Shown: positions 34,141 to 43,581, counted from the stretch's first letter. The stretch: 64,000 nt of DNA from Pseudomonas rhizophila (GCF_003033885.1 NZ_CP024081.1:5577178-5641177); one strand, 5' to 3'. Made by a program: numbers and translations. The notes: generated by a model not told the origin, from the sequence alone.

Positions 34141-37100
34141 TCAGGCAAATCGGATATCGGCGCTTCGCTTCCTGACGTCACCATAGATTTCGTCCTGTGC
34201 CTGCCCAAGCGACTGGCTGCCGAAAAAATCGTCCGCGCGCTGGAGATACTCTTTGGCTTTTTCGATGTACCGATCTCTATCGATCGTGTACCTGACGCCG
34301 TCAACCGGATATTTGACATAACCGACCACATCCTTGGCTGTCAGTACATTCCTCAGGTCGTTTTGCACAGCGATGAAGTTACGCCGACCGCCTTCAGGAA
34401 CCAGACGGCTCGCGGCCTTGGCATATTCACCAACACGTACCGCACGCAAGGCATTGCCACGATTCACTGTCACGGTATCACCGAGTGCCTCGACGGTTTT
34501 CTGCAACGCCACGCTTGTGCCTTTGCCCAATACCTTGCCCGCCAGGGAAGCCCCGCCGGACACAACACCCAGCGCAATACTGGTGTAACTGAGAATCTGC
34601 GTGGCGACGGCATCCGGGGCTGCCTCCGTCAACACCACCGATGCAATCGATGCCGCGCCTGACACCACTTCCAGCGTCAACGCCGTCGCGGCCGAAAATG
34701 ACACCCCGACCAAAGGTGCGGATGCGCCAAGGGTCGCAAGGGTCAATGCGACGGAAGCCACAGCAAAAGCAGCCGTAAGACCTATCTTGACCCAACCCCA
34801 GGCAGAAATATGGCCTGTCGGATCGCTGAGATTGATCGGGTCTCCCAGACAATAGGCATAAGGATTGAGGCCACCGCCATCGAACGGGCTCCAACTGTCG
34901 GGCCGGTGGAATCGCATCAGTACCGGATCGTAAGCCCGGTAGCCATTACCCAGCAGGTAACATCCCGTCACGGGGTCCAGCGGCTCGCCATTGAAACCGA
35001 ACAGGCTACCCAACCCGTCGGACACCGGGCGTTGTCCATAGGGTGAATAAGCCTGCGTGGTGGTGTCTGCACCGGAAAGTGCCTGCAGGACGTTGCCATA
35101 AGCGTCGGTGCAAAACAGCGCCGTCTCCTGGCCTTGCAACAGGGCCAGCAACTGCCGCCCTTCGCGCACGATGCTGCGCCTCTCGTCCCCTGCGACTTCG
35201 CTGCACAACTGCTCTTGATGGTGGAAACGCCGGTATGCCTTCTCCCCCGTCAGCTCAAAGGCATGGAGCCAATCCGAGGCGTCATACCGATAGCGGGCCA
35301 ACGTCGATCTGGAGTCCGCCGACGTCACGCTTTCCAGGCGGCCCAACTCGTCATACAGCAGCCTGCGCCCTTGCCCATCGTTGAGCAGATTGCCGTCCGC
35401 GTCATAACTGAAGGTTGTATTGCCCGCCACATAGTCGGGATGACTGTGGATGACGGCACTGAGTTGCGTTTTGTCAGCCAGGTCATACCGATAGTTCGCA
35501 ATGTTCTCGCCACCTACGAAACGGGTGGTGACCTGACGAATGTTATCGAGATAGTCGTAAGTGAAATCCTGGGAAACGATAACTTTTCCCTGCGTATCCA
35601 CGGGCGCCTGCTCACCCTTGCAGGCGTAACGCTCCAAGCGGCCACGCAGATCATAGGTGAACGATTCCAGGCGCAGGAGAACGTTCCCGACCTTGAGCGT
35701 GCGCTGGCTGAGCTTATCGCCGGGGCCGAACGACTGGGCCAACTCCAGGACGTCTTTTTCCTGGGAGGAGGAACGTCGAAGAACCTCGCGGCCAAACTCG
35801 TCGTACACCAGGTCGGTGACCATCGACAGGCCCGATTGAGCGTCGGTGACGGTGATACAACTGAGGTGCTCTTGAGCGTTGTACGAGTAGGCGACGCAGA
35901 CTCGGCCTTGGGTGATGCCCGACAACCGTCCTGTCTCGTCATAAAGACAGGTGCGATCCGCGCCGTTGACGTCTGTATGGCAAATCGGCTTTCCCATCAA
36001 CGAGTGGGTTTGCGAACTTTCGAACCGGTCGAGCGCAGTTACCCATTTTTCCTGCTTGAGCCGACCGGACGCAGAATATTCCATGCGTCGCTGCACCAGC
36101 GCGTTGGCCGACTCCTGGAGCAGGCCGGTGCGCGGATCAAAACGATGCCTTGTCGAAACCGGCGCCTGGCTGCCTGCGCGCTCGGTGACACAATCATCGA
36201 GCAACGGATCAAGGGTGAACCGCAGGACTTTGCCGGCCGCAGTGATCCTCTGTGAAGCGTTCCTGCTGGAGCCTTCATAGACCAATCGTTCAGTGCGACC
36301 ACCTGAGCGATTGAGCGTAATACGCATCAGCCCATCGTAGGTTCGGCTACCCACCACGTAGTCATTGGCGCTGATTTGCGTGGGATGGTCACCCTGGCTG
36401 TGTACCGCGTACTGCTTCTTGATGACCGTACCGTCGGGCAAAACCGTACTCAGGACCCTCCCCGCCAGATCGTAGCTGAAGCGAGTCACCGCCCCGTCAG
36501 AAGCCCTTTGCCTGATGCACCGTCCCAGCCCATCGTATTCGTAGGCGGTGACCTCTCGAACAACGCCTGACAGGTCCACCCGTTCGATGCGCGACGGTTT
36601 GCCAAAAACGTTCGTGAACGTACGCGTCTTGCCGGCGCCTTCCATCCACTGTGTGCGAGTGAGCGCTACCGGGTCGACCTCATCATGCACGATCACCTGT
36701 CCACGGCGACGGACGCGGCTCTGATGTCCCCACGGGTCATACTCGTACAGGGTCTTCAGTGATTTCGCCTGGCCCTCGAACCAGTCGGTTTCTTCATCCG
36801 CCTTCAGGCGCCCGAGGCTGTCGTATTCGGCCTGATAGATCAGGCGCATGGGCGCGCCAGGCATATCGACATCCTGCTTCTGGACGCTGATGGTGCGGCC
36901 GACGCCGTCACTGCGGGTCGCTGTCTGGACACCCCGCGAATCCGTGACGATGACCGTGACAAACGGATCTTCGGGTGTGAACGGTTGATAGGTGAATTGA
37001 CGCGACGCTGCGCTGTCGGTGCCTGGCATCACCGTTTCACGAATCAGTTGCCCCAGCGAATCGTATTTCATGCTGACGCTGCTGCCCCCGGATTCACGGG

Positions 37101-38871
37101 TCTTGATCAGCCAGTCACACTCGTCATGCCAGCTCTGTCGCAAGTGCCTCACGCCTTCGGCGCTAAAGGTCTGGTCGGTGCGGACATGCCCGTTTTCACG
37201 CTGGTAGGCATAATGGTATTCAGTCCGCACACCGCCTACCGTTTCAACTTTGCTTTGCAGCCTCGCATGGAAGACGTCATTGACGTCATTGACGTACTTT
37301 AATCGACAGTCCACCCGTGGCTCGCTGACGCCGTCTTCGTACAGTGTTTCACTGGCCAGCTGCACACAACGGCCGCCACCGGGACGTAACGAAGGCAGCT
37401 CAGCGTAGGTGTAACGGACCACCGTTGTAGGCGCGGCAGCGAAGTCAGGGGAAGCGAAAATGGACTTCTGTTTGAGCAAGGACGGCACGCCCAATGGACT
37501 GGCAGGGCAGTCAGCATCCCCTTGTGCGGGGAAGTATTCATAGACTTCACGCACTCCGCTCGGACTGGTCTTTTCCAGCAGATTCCCATGTTCATCATAG
37601 GACGTGCGGGTGACCTCGCTTCTGATTCTACTGCGCCCCGCATCCGCGGCATCGCTGCTGTCAAAGAAGCTGTCGCGCACCACGCGTTGCATCTGGAACT
37701 GTGGGGGCTGATCCTCGAAAGCCCTATTGGGGACATCGTGGTATTCGATCTCCCGCAGTTGCATCTTGCCGCCACTGATCGTTCTTTGCGAAATCATCGA
37801 ATGAAAGCGGTTGTAGGTACGCGTGACGCGAGACGCCTCACGCTGACCACCTTCATCAAGGGCAATCTGTATCTGGGTGCAAGCGTACTCGTACTGCCCG
37901 CTCAAGCCATAAAGCACATCACTGTCAGCGGTCCAGAGCGCGCGCGAATCGAACCCGAGAAAGTTTCTGCGCGAGTATTCATATTTGCTCATCATGGCCG
38001 GCTGCCCCCCGCCGGGGGACATGACCGACTGGACGACAACCGGCAACGAAGAGACCGGCGCCCCCGTAGGCAAGCGATGTCCCTCAGGCCTGTAACTGAG
38101 CGTTTCCTGCGCGCCGCTTGGCTGTTGGACGTTGGTCATCAGCAAAAAACCATTGATTCGCCGATAACCAAAGGACCACATCAACTGATTATTTTCGGCC
38201 GTGACCAGAATGATGCGCTGGAGTAGTTCATTGTTGAGCGCGAACCGGTATTGGAGTCTTTTTGAAGGCATATCCGGCCACAAGGTAATGGTCGGTGGCG
38301 TTCCTCCGTTCTGGGCATAGTCGATACTCAACAGGCGGTGATGTTGGTGATAAACCTCCGTCAGACGTCGCTGTCCAGAGATGAGCCTGTAGGCATAGCG
38401 CGTTTGCTTGCCATTGGGGCAATACGCATGCGTCAGCAGCCACTCCTCAGCCGTTGCAGAGGGGCGCGAGAGTATTTCGGTCCGCCCATCTATGTGCTCA
38501 ATGACAAGTTCATCGCCTTGCACCGTAACGTTCAGGTTATCGAGCTTTTTATCCTTGACCGCGGCCTGGCCTTCGCTGACCAGAAGCTGATAGGTCACGC
38601 CGTTCGACAGTGTCAGCTTGCGTCGGCGTTGCTCATAGCTGCAGGTGCGCAGGGACCAGCCGATGCCTAAACCCATGTTTTGATTATTGAAGGAATCATA
38701 TGAAAGGGTAAGCGGCACCTTCGACCCGCCGGCTGCGTCAGTGGGCGCTGCATCCAGCGCCACGCTGCAACTATAACTACCGGTACGAGGATCAACACCC
38801 GAGCGAATGAAACTATCAAACCTGAAGGCAGCCGAAGTTAACTGCTCTTTGAATGGAACTGAGCGACTCAT
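34141..38871 (-). CDS. RHS/YD-repeat protein with 222-residue C-terminal tail
   Basis: 1576 residues. AAGGAAG precedes the ATG. The N-terminal part (about 1-330) resembles the shell start of TcC/RHS toxins (FRFDSFIRSGVDPRTGSYSC). Many YD repeats follow, such as YDSLGQLIRETV, YEYDGLGRCIRQR, FSYDLAGRVLSTV, FSYDADGNLLNDG and YDELGRLESV. The RHS core ends with FGFNGEPLDPVTGCYLLGNG, YRAYDPVLMRFHRPDSWSPF, then NPYAYCLGDPINLSDPTGH at about residue 1354. The remaining 222 residues hold a long glycine/alanine-rich hydrophobic stretch (about 1358-1450) and a charged end with YIEKAKEYLQRADDFFGSQS; no known toxin fold was recognised. The cage architecture suggests a delivered toxin, but no immunity gene, VgrG or PAAR partner is next to it. 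It follows an unrecognised gene by 28 bases. GC is visibly lower than in the flanking genes. Confidence 0.88.
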   Translation of the reverse strand: MSRSVPFKEQLTSAAFRFDSFIRSGVDPRTGSYSCSVALDAAPTDAAGGSKVPLTLSYDSFNNQNMGLGIGWSLRTCSYEQRRRKLTLSNGVTYQLLVSEGQAAVKDKKLDNLNVTVQGDELVIEHIDGRTEILSRPSATAEEWLLTHAYCPNGKQTRYAYRLISGQRRLTEVYHQHHRLLSIDYAQNGGTPPTITLWPDMPSKRLQYRFALNNELLQRIILVTAENNQLMWSFGYRRINGFLLMTNVQQPSGAQETLSYRPEGHRLPTGAPVSSLPVVVQSVMSPGGGQPAMMSKYEYSRRNFLGFDSRALWTADSDVLYGLSGQYEYACTQIQIALDEGGQREASRVTRTYNRFHSMISQRTISGGKMQLREIEYHDVPNRAFEDQPPQFQMQRVVRDSFFDSSDAADAGRSRIRSEVTRTSYDEHGNLLEKTSPSGVREVYEYFPAQGDADCPASPLGVPSLLKQKSIFASPDFAAAPTTVVRYTYAELPSLRPGGGRCVQLASETLYEDGVSEPRVDCRLKYVNDVNDVFHARLQSKVETVGGVRTEYHYAYQRENGHVRTDQTFSAEGVRHLRQSWHDECDWLIKTRESGGSSVSMKYDSLGQLIRETVMPGTDSAASRQFTYQPFTPEDPFVTVIVTDSRGVQTATRSDGVGRTISVQKQDVDMPGAPMRLIYQAEYDSLGRLKADEETDWFEGQAKSLKTLYEYDPWGHQSRVRRRGQVIVHDEVDPVALTRTQWMEGAGKTRTFTNVFGKPSRIERVDLSGVVREVTAYEYDGLGRCIRQRASDGAVTRFSYDLAGRVLSTVLPDGTVIKKQYAVHSQGDHPTQISANDYVVGSRTYDGLMRITLNRSGGRTERLVYEGSSRNASQRITAAGKVLRFTLDPLLDDCVTERAGSQAPVSTRHRFDPRTGLLQESANALVQRRMEYSASGRLKQEKWVTALDRFESSQTHSLMGKPICHTDVNGADRTCLYDETGRLSGITQGRVCVAYSYNAQEHLSCITVTDAQSGLSMVTDLVYDEFGREVLRRSSSQEKDVLELAQSFGPGDKLSQRTLKVGNVLLRLESFTYDLRGRLERYACKGEQAPVDTQGKVIVSQDFTYDYLDNIRQVTTRFVGGENIANYRYDLADKTQLSAVIHSHPDYVAGNTTFSYDADGNLLNDGQGRRLLYDELGRLESVTSADSRSTLARYRYDASDWLHAFELTGEKAYRRFHHQEQLCSEVAGDERRSIVREGRQLLALLQGQETALFCTDAYGNVLQALSGADTTTQAYSPYGQRPVSDGLGSLFGFNGEPLDPVTGCYLLGNGYRAYDPVLMRFHRPDSWSPFDGGGLNPYAYCLGDPINLSDPTGHISAWGWVKIGLTAAFAVASVALTLATLGASAPLVGVSFSAATALTLEVVSGAASIASVVLTEAAPDAVATQILSYTSIALGVVSGGASLAGKVLGKGTSVALQKTVEALGDTVTVNRGNALRAVRVGEYAKAASRLVPEGGRRNFIAVQNDLRNVLTAKDVVGYVKYPVDGVRYTIDRDRYIEKAKEYLQRADDFFGSQSLGQAQDEIYGDVRKRSADIRFA

Positions 38872-38899
38872 CTATTCTTCCTTGAACATGGTTTCTGAT

Positions 38900-39844
38900 T
38901 TACCGGGCGACCCAGACCGCCAACGTCTCTTCAGTTATCCCGACGCGCAGTTGATGGAAATTTCCAAATACATCACGCATTTCCAGTGCAGCGCTGTTTC
39001 TATTCTCTCGGACCCACACCGGCCCACCCTTTTTTCCGAACGCCAGAACGAATGCAACCACGCCCTTTTCGCTTAAATTCCTTCCTACCGCATCCGGCCG
39101 CTCCCAACTCAAATAGGCTGACGTTCGTATTGCGCGGCCATCGCCATAGCCCACCACGTAATAACCCGAGTATCGATTGTCCGAGCTTCCTATCTGAAGA
39201 TGCGTCCTCATATAAAAGTCCGCCACAAATTCCATTCGCTGCTGGTCAACGATCAACTCCAGGACAAAACCCTCGACTTTCGCGATATCAGGCGATTGGC
39301 TGGAATAGTAGGCGGGGATGGTGCGAACAGAGTACTGCTCACTTCGGTAAACAGCGGGCGCCAGTGGAATCAATACCAGAGAGCCAAACTCGCTGGCCTT
39401 GGAAGATAGAAATTTTTTGCCATCGGCCCGCGTGATGCACAGCTGTAAATCTATCGGTGTGTCGGAACGGGTCGTGACATAAAAATCTTTGGTGTAAACA
39501 AACTCACCCGACGGCACCGAGCCTTGGATAGGGCCATTCGGAGGAAGCTGGCGAAAACGGCTGTCCTCCCGCTCGGTGTACCTCCAGTCTTTGATGTCTT
39601 CGCGGTGCCGGTCTTTGGTCAATGCCAATCCGGTCAATGCATCGACCAGAACAATGGAGTCCAGCTCGGACTGGCTTAGAGCGACACTGCCCCAGAGCCA
39701 GTCTTCGACCTCGACAACCACTTTAACCTTCAATTGCTGATAACCGTTGCGGTACAACTGATTACCGCCCGAGACTGAAAAAATCTTAAAGGTTTTCAGG
39801 TCCGACCATGTCGCCACGCCAGGTTCATTATTCTTAAGTTCCAT
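38900..39844 (-). CDS. Unrecognised 314-residue protein paired with the RHS gene
   Basis: 314 residues from the ATG at 39844, which has AAGGAT 8 bases upstream. I do not recognise the family. It has no signal peptide or membrane segment. The N-terminal half is strand-rich (YRNGYQQLKVKVVVEVEDWL, SQSELDSIVLVDALTGLAL); the middle has FVYTKDFYVTTRSDTPIDLQ and the end YSGYYVVGYGDGRAIRTSAY and FHQLRVGITEETLAVWV, suggesting beta-sandwich domains. It lies 28 bases upstream of the RHS gene on the same strand and must share its transcript. It could be a chaperone, a carrier/receptor-binding partner, or an antagonist of the RHS protein. Base composition is like the RHS gene and unlike the neighbours. 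Confidence 0.75.
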   Translation of the reverse strand: MELKNNEPGVATWSDLKTFKIFSVSGGNQLYRNGYQQLKVKVVVEVEDWLWGSVALSQSELDSIVLVDALTGLALTKDRHREDIKDWRYTEREDSRFRQLPPNGPIQGSVPSGEFVYTKDFYVTTRSDTPIDLQLCITRADGKKFLSSKASEFGSLVLIPLAPAVYRSEQYSVRTIPAYYSSQSPDIAKVEGFVLELIVDQQRMEFVADFYMRTHLQIGSSDNRYSGYYVVGYGDGRAIRTSAYLSWERPDAVGRNLSEKGVVAFVLAFGKKGGPVWVRENRNSAALEMRDVFGNFHQLRVGITEETLAVWVAR

Positions 39845-40103
39845 TTTCAAATCCTTAGTCCGTTACTTGATTGATAAGTGGCAGCCTTCCAGTTTGGTCG
39901 CCACATTGCTTGCGCCATTTAATTAACCATCACTACGGCGCCACCAATCAAGATCAAAACCCAGACAAATTATTTGAATGACAACTTATAACTGGCCGCA
40001 AAATGAAACAGCCCCGACATTTACGGGATCCGCGCAACAACAACGCCGACAATATAAAAATCATCAGCGCTCAAATGATTCAGTAACATTATTGACGCAG
40101 GCA
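39845..40103. promoter_or_regulatory. AT-rich upstream region of the RHS operon
   Basis: 259 bases, clearly richer in A and T than the genome around it, between the regulator's stop and the RHS operon. It must hold the RHS-operon promoter on the minus strand. I see no clear -35/-10 pair and no gene. Confidence 0.4.
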
Positions 40104-41027
40104 TCAGATCCCGGCGATCCATGTCTTTAATCGCTCAAGTTGTTGCCGGTCACCTTGCCTGATCAACTCAAGAACCATTTGCTCAATCACCGTTGCGGGT
40201 GTCGGTTGATGCGGTAAATTGAGATGTTCTGGCAATATTTGATCGCCGGTGCTCACCAGCAACGCAAAATGAATGACGTTCTCCAACTCGCGGGTATTGC
40301 CCGGCCAGTCGTGCCGTTCCAGCGCGTGCTGCGCGGCTTCGCTGATCAGCGGCACCGCCAGGCCGAGGCGCTGGCTGTAGATGCCCAGGAAGTACTCGGC
40401 CAGGGACAGGATATCGCCCACCCGCTCGCGCAAAGCCGGCAACTCGAGTTGACCTTCACTGAGATAGTCATAGAGCCGTTGGTGGAATTTACCGGCTGCC
40501 ACTGCTTGCGCCAGATCGATGCTGGTGGCCGCAACCAGGCGCACATCCACAGGGCTGGGCTGGTGGGCGCCGACGCGGATGACTTCGTGGTTCTCCAGAG
40601 CCGCCAACAATTTTAGCTGGATCGGCAGCGGTAAATCGCCGATCTCATCCAGATAAAGGGTGCCGCCATTGGCCGAGCCGAACCAGCCGGCGCGGCTACT
40701 GGCCGAGCCGTTGTGGCTGCCGACGGCATAACCGAACAATTCGGCGTCGGCGTAAGTCGGGCTGATCGCAGCGCAATTGACCGAAACGAACAGCCCACCG
40801 CGAGCGCTTTCACGATGCAGGTAACGGGCAAGCAACTCCTTGCCCGTACCGGTTTGGCCGCGAATCAGTACCGCGATCGAGCGCGGCGCCAGTTGCTCCA
40901 ATGCGTGGCGTAGTTGCCGCGAACGCGGGTCGACGAACACCAACGCCTTGGCGCGAATGCTCAGGGGGCTTTTTTGTGCGTCGGGAAACGTCAGCAACGG
41001 CTGACCCAGTGTTTCATGCAAGCTCAT
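40104..41027 (-). CDS. Sigma-54 activator-like AAA+ protein without helix-turn-helix
   Basis: 307 residues from the ATG at 41027, preceded by GGGAG. It is nearest to SfnR-type regulators, which lack a receiver domain (MSLHETLGQPLLTFPDAQKS start). Walker A is RGQTGTGKELLARY (near 57), Walker B GGTLYLDEIGDLPLPIQ, and the sensor region HDWPGNTRELENVIHFAL. The sigma-54 contact loop, normally GAFTGA, reads GYAVGSHNGSAS (99-110). The C-terminus ends after a short helix (IEQMVLELIRQGDRQQLERL) with no Fis-type DNA-binding domain, and no such domain appears in other frames downstream. It may work as a partner of another activator, or no longer activate transcription. It is the second gene after a hydrolase. 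Confidence 0.85.
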   Translation of the reverse strand: MSLHETLGQPLLTFPDAQKSPLSIRAKALVFVDPRSRQLRHALEQLAPRSIAVLIRGQTGTGKELLARYLHRESARGGLFVSVNCAAISPTYADAELFGYAVGSHNGSASSRAGWFGSANGGTLYLDEIGDLPLPIQLKLLAALENHEVIRVGAHQPSPVDVRLVAATSIDLAQAVAAGKFHQRLYDYLSEGQLELPALRERVGDILSLAEYFLGIYSQRLGLAVPLISEAAQHALERHDWPGNTRELENVIHFALLVSTGDQILPEHLNLPHQPTPATVIEQMVLELIRQGDRQQLERLKTWIAGI

Positions 41028-41073
41028 GGCAGACTCCCGCCCCAACCGCCGGGAGACGGGAGGGCAAAAAAAT

Positions 41074-41655
41074 TCAGGCGCGACGCAGGGCGTGGTGCTC
41101 CATGCGGGTTTGCAGACGATAGAGATAGGCGAACCCCTGCTCCCAACGCTGATGGCCAGACTTGACATTGATATGCCCCGCCCCGGCCAAAATCCCGGCC
41201 TCGGCGCCCCAATGACGCGCCAGTTCAAGCGCGCGCTCAACGCTTACGGCGGGGTCATTGTCGGAACTGACCACCTGGCTCGCAAATGGCAGCAGATCGG
41301 TGGGAATCGGCGCGAAATTGCGCAACGCAGGCGCGCAGGCCGGCCGTTCGACATCCGCCGGCGCCACCAGTAACGCCCCGCGCACCTGCTGCAGAAACTG
41401 CACCGGCGCGCTGGCCGCCCAATGGGCAACCGTGATGCAACCCAGGCTATGGGCAATGAGGATCACCGGCCTGCTGTCGGCGGCAATGGCTTCGGCCAGC
41501 GCCGCCACCCAGTCTTCACGCCGAGGGGTCAACCAGTCGGCCTGCTCGACCCGGGCACTGTTGGGCAGGCTGTTCTGCCAATGGGTTTGCCAGTGGTTTT
41601 GCGGCGATCCTTGCCAGCCCGGCACAATCAGGTAGCGAATCGATTCGTTGCGCAT
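41074..41655 (-). CDS. RBBP9/YdeN family alpha/beta hydrolase
   Basis: 193 residues from the ATG at 41655 (MRNESIRYLIVPGWQGSPQN), with GGGAG ten bases upstream. The N-terminal VPGWQGSPQNHWQTHW and the nucleophile elbow ILIAHSLGCITVAHWA (Ser near residue 77) are the family's hallmarks. The acid and histidine are probably in SSDNDPAVSVERALELA and GAGHINVKSGH. Human RBBP9 is a serine hydrolase; bacterial substrates are unknown. It ends 46 bases before the AAA+ regulator gene and the two form an operon. Confidence 0.9.
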   Translation of the reverse strand: MRNESIRYLIVPGWQGSPQNHWQTHWQNSLPNSARVEQADWLTPRREDWVAALAEAIAADSRPVILIAHSLGCITVAHWAASAPVQFLQQVRGALLVAPADVERPACAPALRNFAPIPTDLLPFASQVVSSDNDPAVSVERALELARHWGAEAGILAGAGHINVKSGHQRWEQGFAYLYRLQTRMEHHALRRA

Positions 41656-41762
41656 GGGTGCTCTCCCGCGTGTCTGTTGCAGGCGAGTATAGGGAGGTGA
41701 GCCAGATTGATTAAGGAATAAGAAGCTATTTATTAATAACAGCAAAGAATAATAACCTTTCT

Positions 41763-41856
41763 CTGTGGGAGCGGGCTTGCTCGCGAAAGCGCTGGGCCAG
41801 TTGTCGGTGATGCTGGCTGATATGACGCATTCGCGAGCAAGCCCGCTCCCACAGGT
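41763..41856. repeat. REP pair
   Basis: GTGGGAGCGGGCTTGCTCGC and TTCGCGAGCAAGCCCGCTCC face each other across about 50 bases, in the gap upstream of the hydrolase gene and after the DUF2789 stop. This variant has GCGGGC where others have GCGAGC, with the compensating change in the partner. Confidence 0.85.
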
Positions 41857-41868
41857 TCTGCTTCCGTG

Positions 41869-42114
41869 TCACTCGTTGCGTCCCTTGCGCAGCAACACAT
41901 TCAACTGGTCCACCACTTCCGCCCAGTCCGCGTCCTCGAGGATTTCTTCACGCAGTAACTGCTGCTGGCTTGTGCTCCAGAAAAACGCGTCAGCCAAGTG
42001 CAGTTCAGGCTTGAGGGGTGAATGGGTCGTGATGAATTTGTCGATATCAACGGGGTCGTCAGACAGGCCCAATTGTTTGAACAGCGCGGGCAGGCTGTGG
42101 ATCGGGGATTCCAT
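41869..42114 (-). CDS. DUF2789 family protein
   Basis: 81 residues, typical of the family: MESPIHSLPALFKQLGLSDD at the start, then FITTHSPLKPELHLADAFFW and SQQQLLREEILEDADWAEVV. It is small, acidic and cytosolic, probably helical. The function is unknown. GGAGT lies upstream of the ATG. It diverges from nfeD. Confidence 0.88.
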   Translation of the reverse strand: MESPIHSLPALFKQLGLSDDPVDIDKFITTHSPLKPELHLADAFFWSTSQQQLLREEILEDADWAEVVDQLNVLLRKGRNE

Positions 42115-42185
42115 GCGGGACTCCTGAGCATAGATCGGATGGCTGGGTTACTCCCCGCAGTCTAGCCTCTTGACGACCGCCAGAC

Positions 42186-42235
42186 TGATCAAAATTCGAT
42201 CAAACCACGCGTGAACTAGACTCTAGATAGAGTTC
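42186..42235. promoter_or_regulatory. Two inverted repeats upstream of nfeD-slipin
   Basis: TGATC, 7 bases, GATCA (42186-42202) and GAACT, 13 bases, AGTTC (42213-42235) lie in the 144-base gap between divergent DUF2789 and nfeD. Either may be an operator. Confidence 0.35.
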
Positions 42236-42258
42236 CCAATCACATCGCGGAGGATCCA

Positions 42259-42783
42259 GTGAACATTCGCTGTTTGATGGTCGCATTGCTGGCCATGAGC
42301 GGGCCCGCATTGGCGGCCGACGGACTCGCGCTACTGACGGCCAATCCCTTGGGTTTCTGGCTGATTGCCGCGGGCGTGGCCTTGCTGATCGCCGAGGCCG
42401 CCTTGCCCAACTACGGAGTCGCCGGGTTGGGCGGCATCATTCTGTGCGTCATTGGCGCGATCATCCTGACCAACGCCGATATACCGGTCCCACTGATGAT
42501 CGTCCTGGGTCTGATCAGTGGCTTTTTGCTGATAGCCCTCCTGGTCCGCGCATTGAAAACCCGACCGCGCCAACCCGTCAGCGGCGATGCCGCGTTGTTG
42601 GGCAGCGTCACGGCGGTGACAGCGTTACAGGCCGGCAATAACCATCATGGCTGGATCCAGCTGGAAGGCGAACGCTGGCAGGTGACAAGCGCGATGCCGC
42701 TGCGGCCTGGCCAGGCCGTGCGGGTCATCGCACGCAAGGGTCTGCTACTGGAAGTGGCCGCCGCTGATTCACAAGGAGCCTGA
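42259..42783 (+). CDS. NfeD-family membrane protein
   Basis: 174 residues with a GTG start at 42259 preceded by GGAGGA. It has a signal-like first helix ([14 protein letters not shown]), then a helical membrane part ([20 protein letters not shown] and [20 protein letters not shown], then [20 protein letters not shown]). The C-terminal soluble OB-fold of NfeD proteins follows ([10 protein letters not shown], then [16 protein letters not shown]). NfeD proteins pair with stomatin-like slipins and help organise membrane protein quality control. The slipin gene follows two bases after the stop. This is the short NfeD form lacking a ClpP-type protease domain. Confidence 0.92.
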   Translation: MNIRCLMVALLAMSGPALAADGLALLTANPLGFWLIAAGVALLIAEAALPNYGVAGLGGIILCVIGAIILTNADIPVPLMIVLGLISGFLLIALLVRALKTRPRQPVSGDAALLGSVTAVTALQAGNNHHGWIQLEGERWQVTSAMPLRPGQAVRVIARKGLLLEVAAADSQGA

Positions 42784-42784
42784 T

Positions 42785-43546
42785 ATGGGTATGCAAATCG
42801 GTTTCACGATGCTGTTGTTGCTGTTGATAGCACTGGCGGCTTCAACGTTCCGGATCCTGCGCGAATACGAACGCGGGGTGGTTTTTCAGCTCGGCCGGTT
42901 CTGGCAGGTCAAAGGGCCCGGGCTGATCCTGCTGATTCCCGTGGTGCAGCAGATGATCCGCGTCGACTTGCGCACCATTGTCCTCGACGTACCGGCGCAG
43001 GACGTGATCACCCGCGACAACGTCTCGGTGAAGGTCAACGCGGTGTTGTACTTTCGCGTGCTCGATCCACAGAAGGCGATTATCCAGGTCGAAAACTTCC
43101 TCATGGCGACCAGCCAACTGGCCCAGACCACCTTGCGCGCCGTTCTCGGCAAACATGACCTGGACCAATTGCTGGCCGAGCGCGAGCAACTGAACAGCGA
43201 CATCCAGCAAGTGCTGGACGCCCAGACCGACGCCTGGGGTATCAAAGTGGCCAACGTGGAAATCAAGCACGTGGATCTCAATGAATCGATGATCCGCGCC
43301 ATCGCCCGGCAAGCCGAAGCAGAGCGGGAACGACGGGCCAAGGTGATCCACGCCGAAGGCGAGTTGCAAGCCTCGGAAAAACTCATGCAAGCCGCCGAAA
43401 TGCTCGGTCGCCAGCCTGGCGCCATGCAACTGCGCTACATGCAGACACTGGGCTCCATTGCCGGGGACAAGACCTCCACCATCGTTTTTCCGCTGCCGAT
43501 CGAGTTGCTCAAGGGGATGGCGGAGTTGTCGCCCAACAAGTCTTGA
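42785..43546 (+). CDS. Slipin (stomatin/prohibitin family) protein
   Basis: 253 residues. One N-terminal membrane helix ([20 protein letters not shown]), then an SPFH/band-7 domain ([40 protein letters not shown]) and a coiled coil rich in A, E and R ([20 protein letters not shown]). The C-terminus [16 protein letters not shown] is typical of bacterial slipins. It should form oligomers on the inner membrane with the upstream NfeD partner. AAGGAG precedes the ATG. Confidence 0.93.
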   Translation: MGMQIGFTMLLLLLIALAASTFRILREYERGVVFQLGRFWQVKGPGLILLIPVVQQMIRVDLRTIVLDVPAQDVITRDNVSVKVNAVLYFRVLDPQKAIIQVENFLMATSQLAQTTLRAVLGKHDLDQLLAEREQLNSDIQQVLDAQTDAWGIKVANVEIKHVDLNESMIRAIARQAEAERERRAKVIHAEGELQASEKLMQAAEMLGRQPGAMQLRYMQTLGSIAGDKTSTIVFPLPIELLKGMAELSPNKS

Positions 43547-43581
43547 TCAATTGCGCAGGGCATGGAATTCCAAGCGAGAGA

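Noticed and set aside
34068..34331. 87-codon minus-strand frame overlapping the 3' end of the RHS gene, considered as an immunity gene
   Set aside because: Most of it is in another frame of the RHS tail. It has no ribosome site or start context, and only the last 24 residues are outside the RHS gene.
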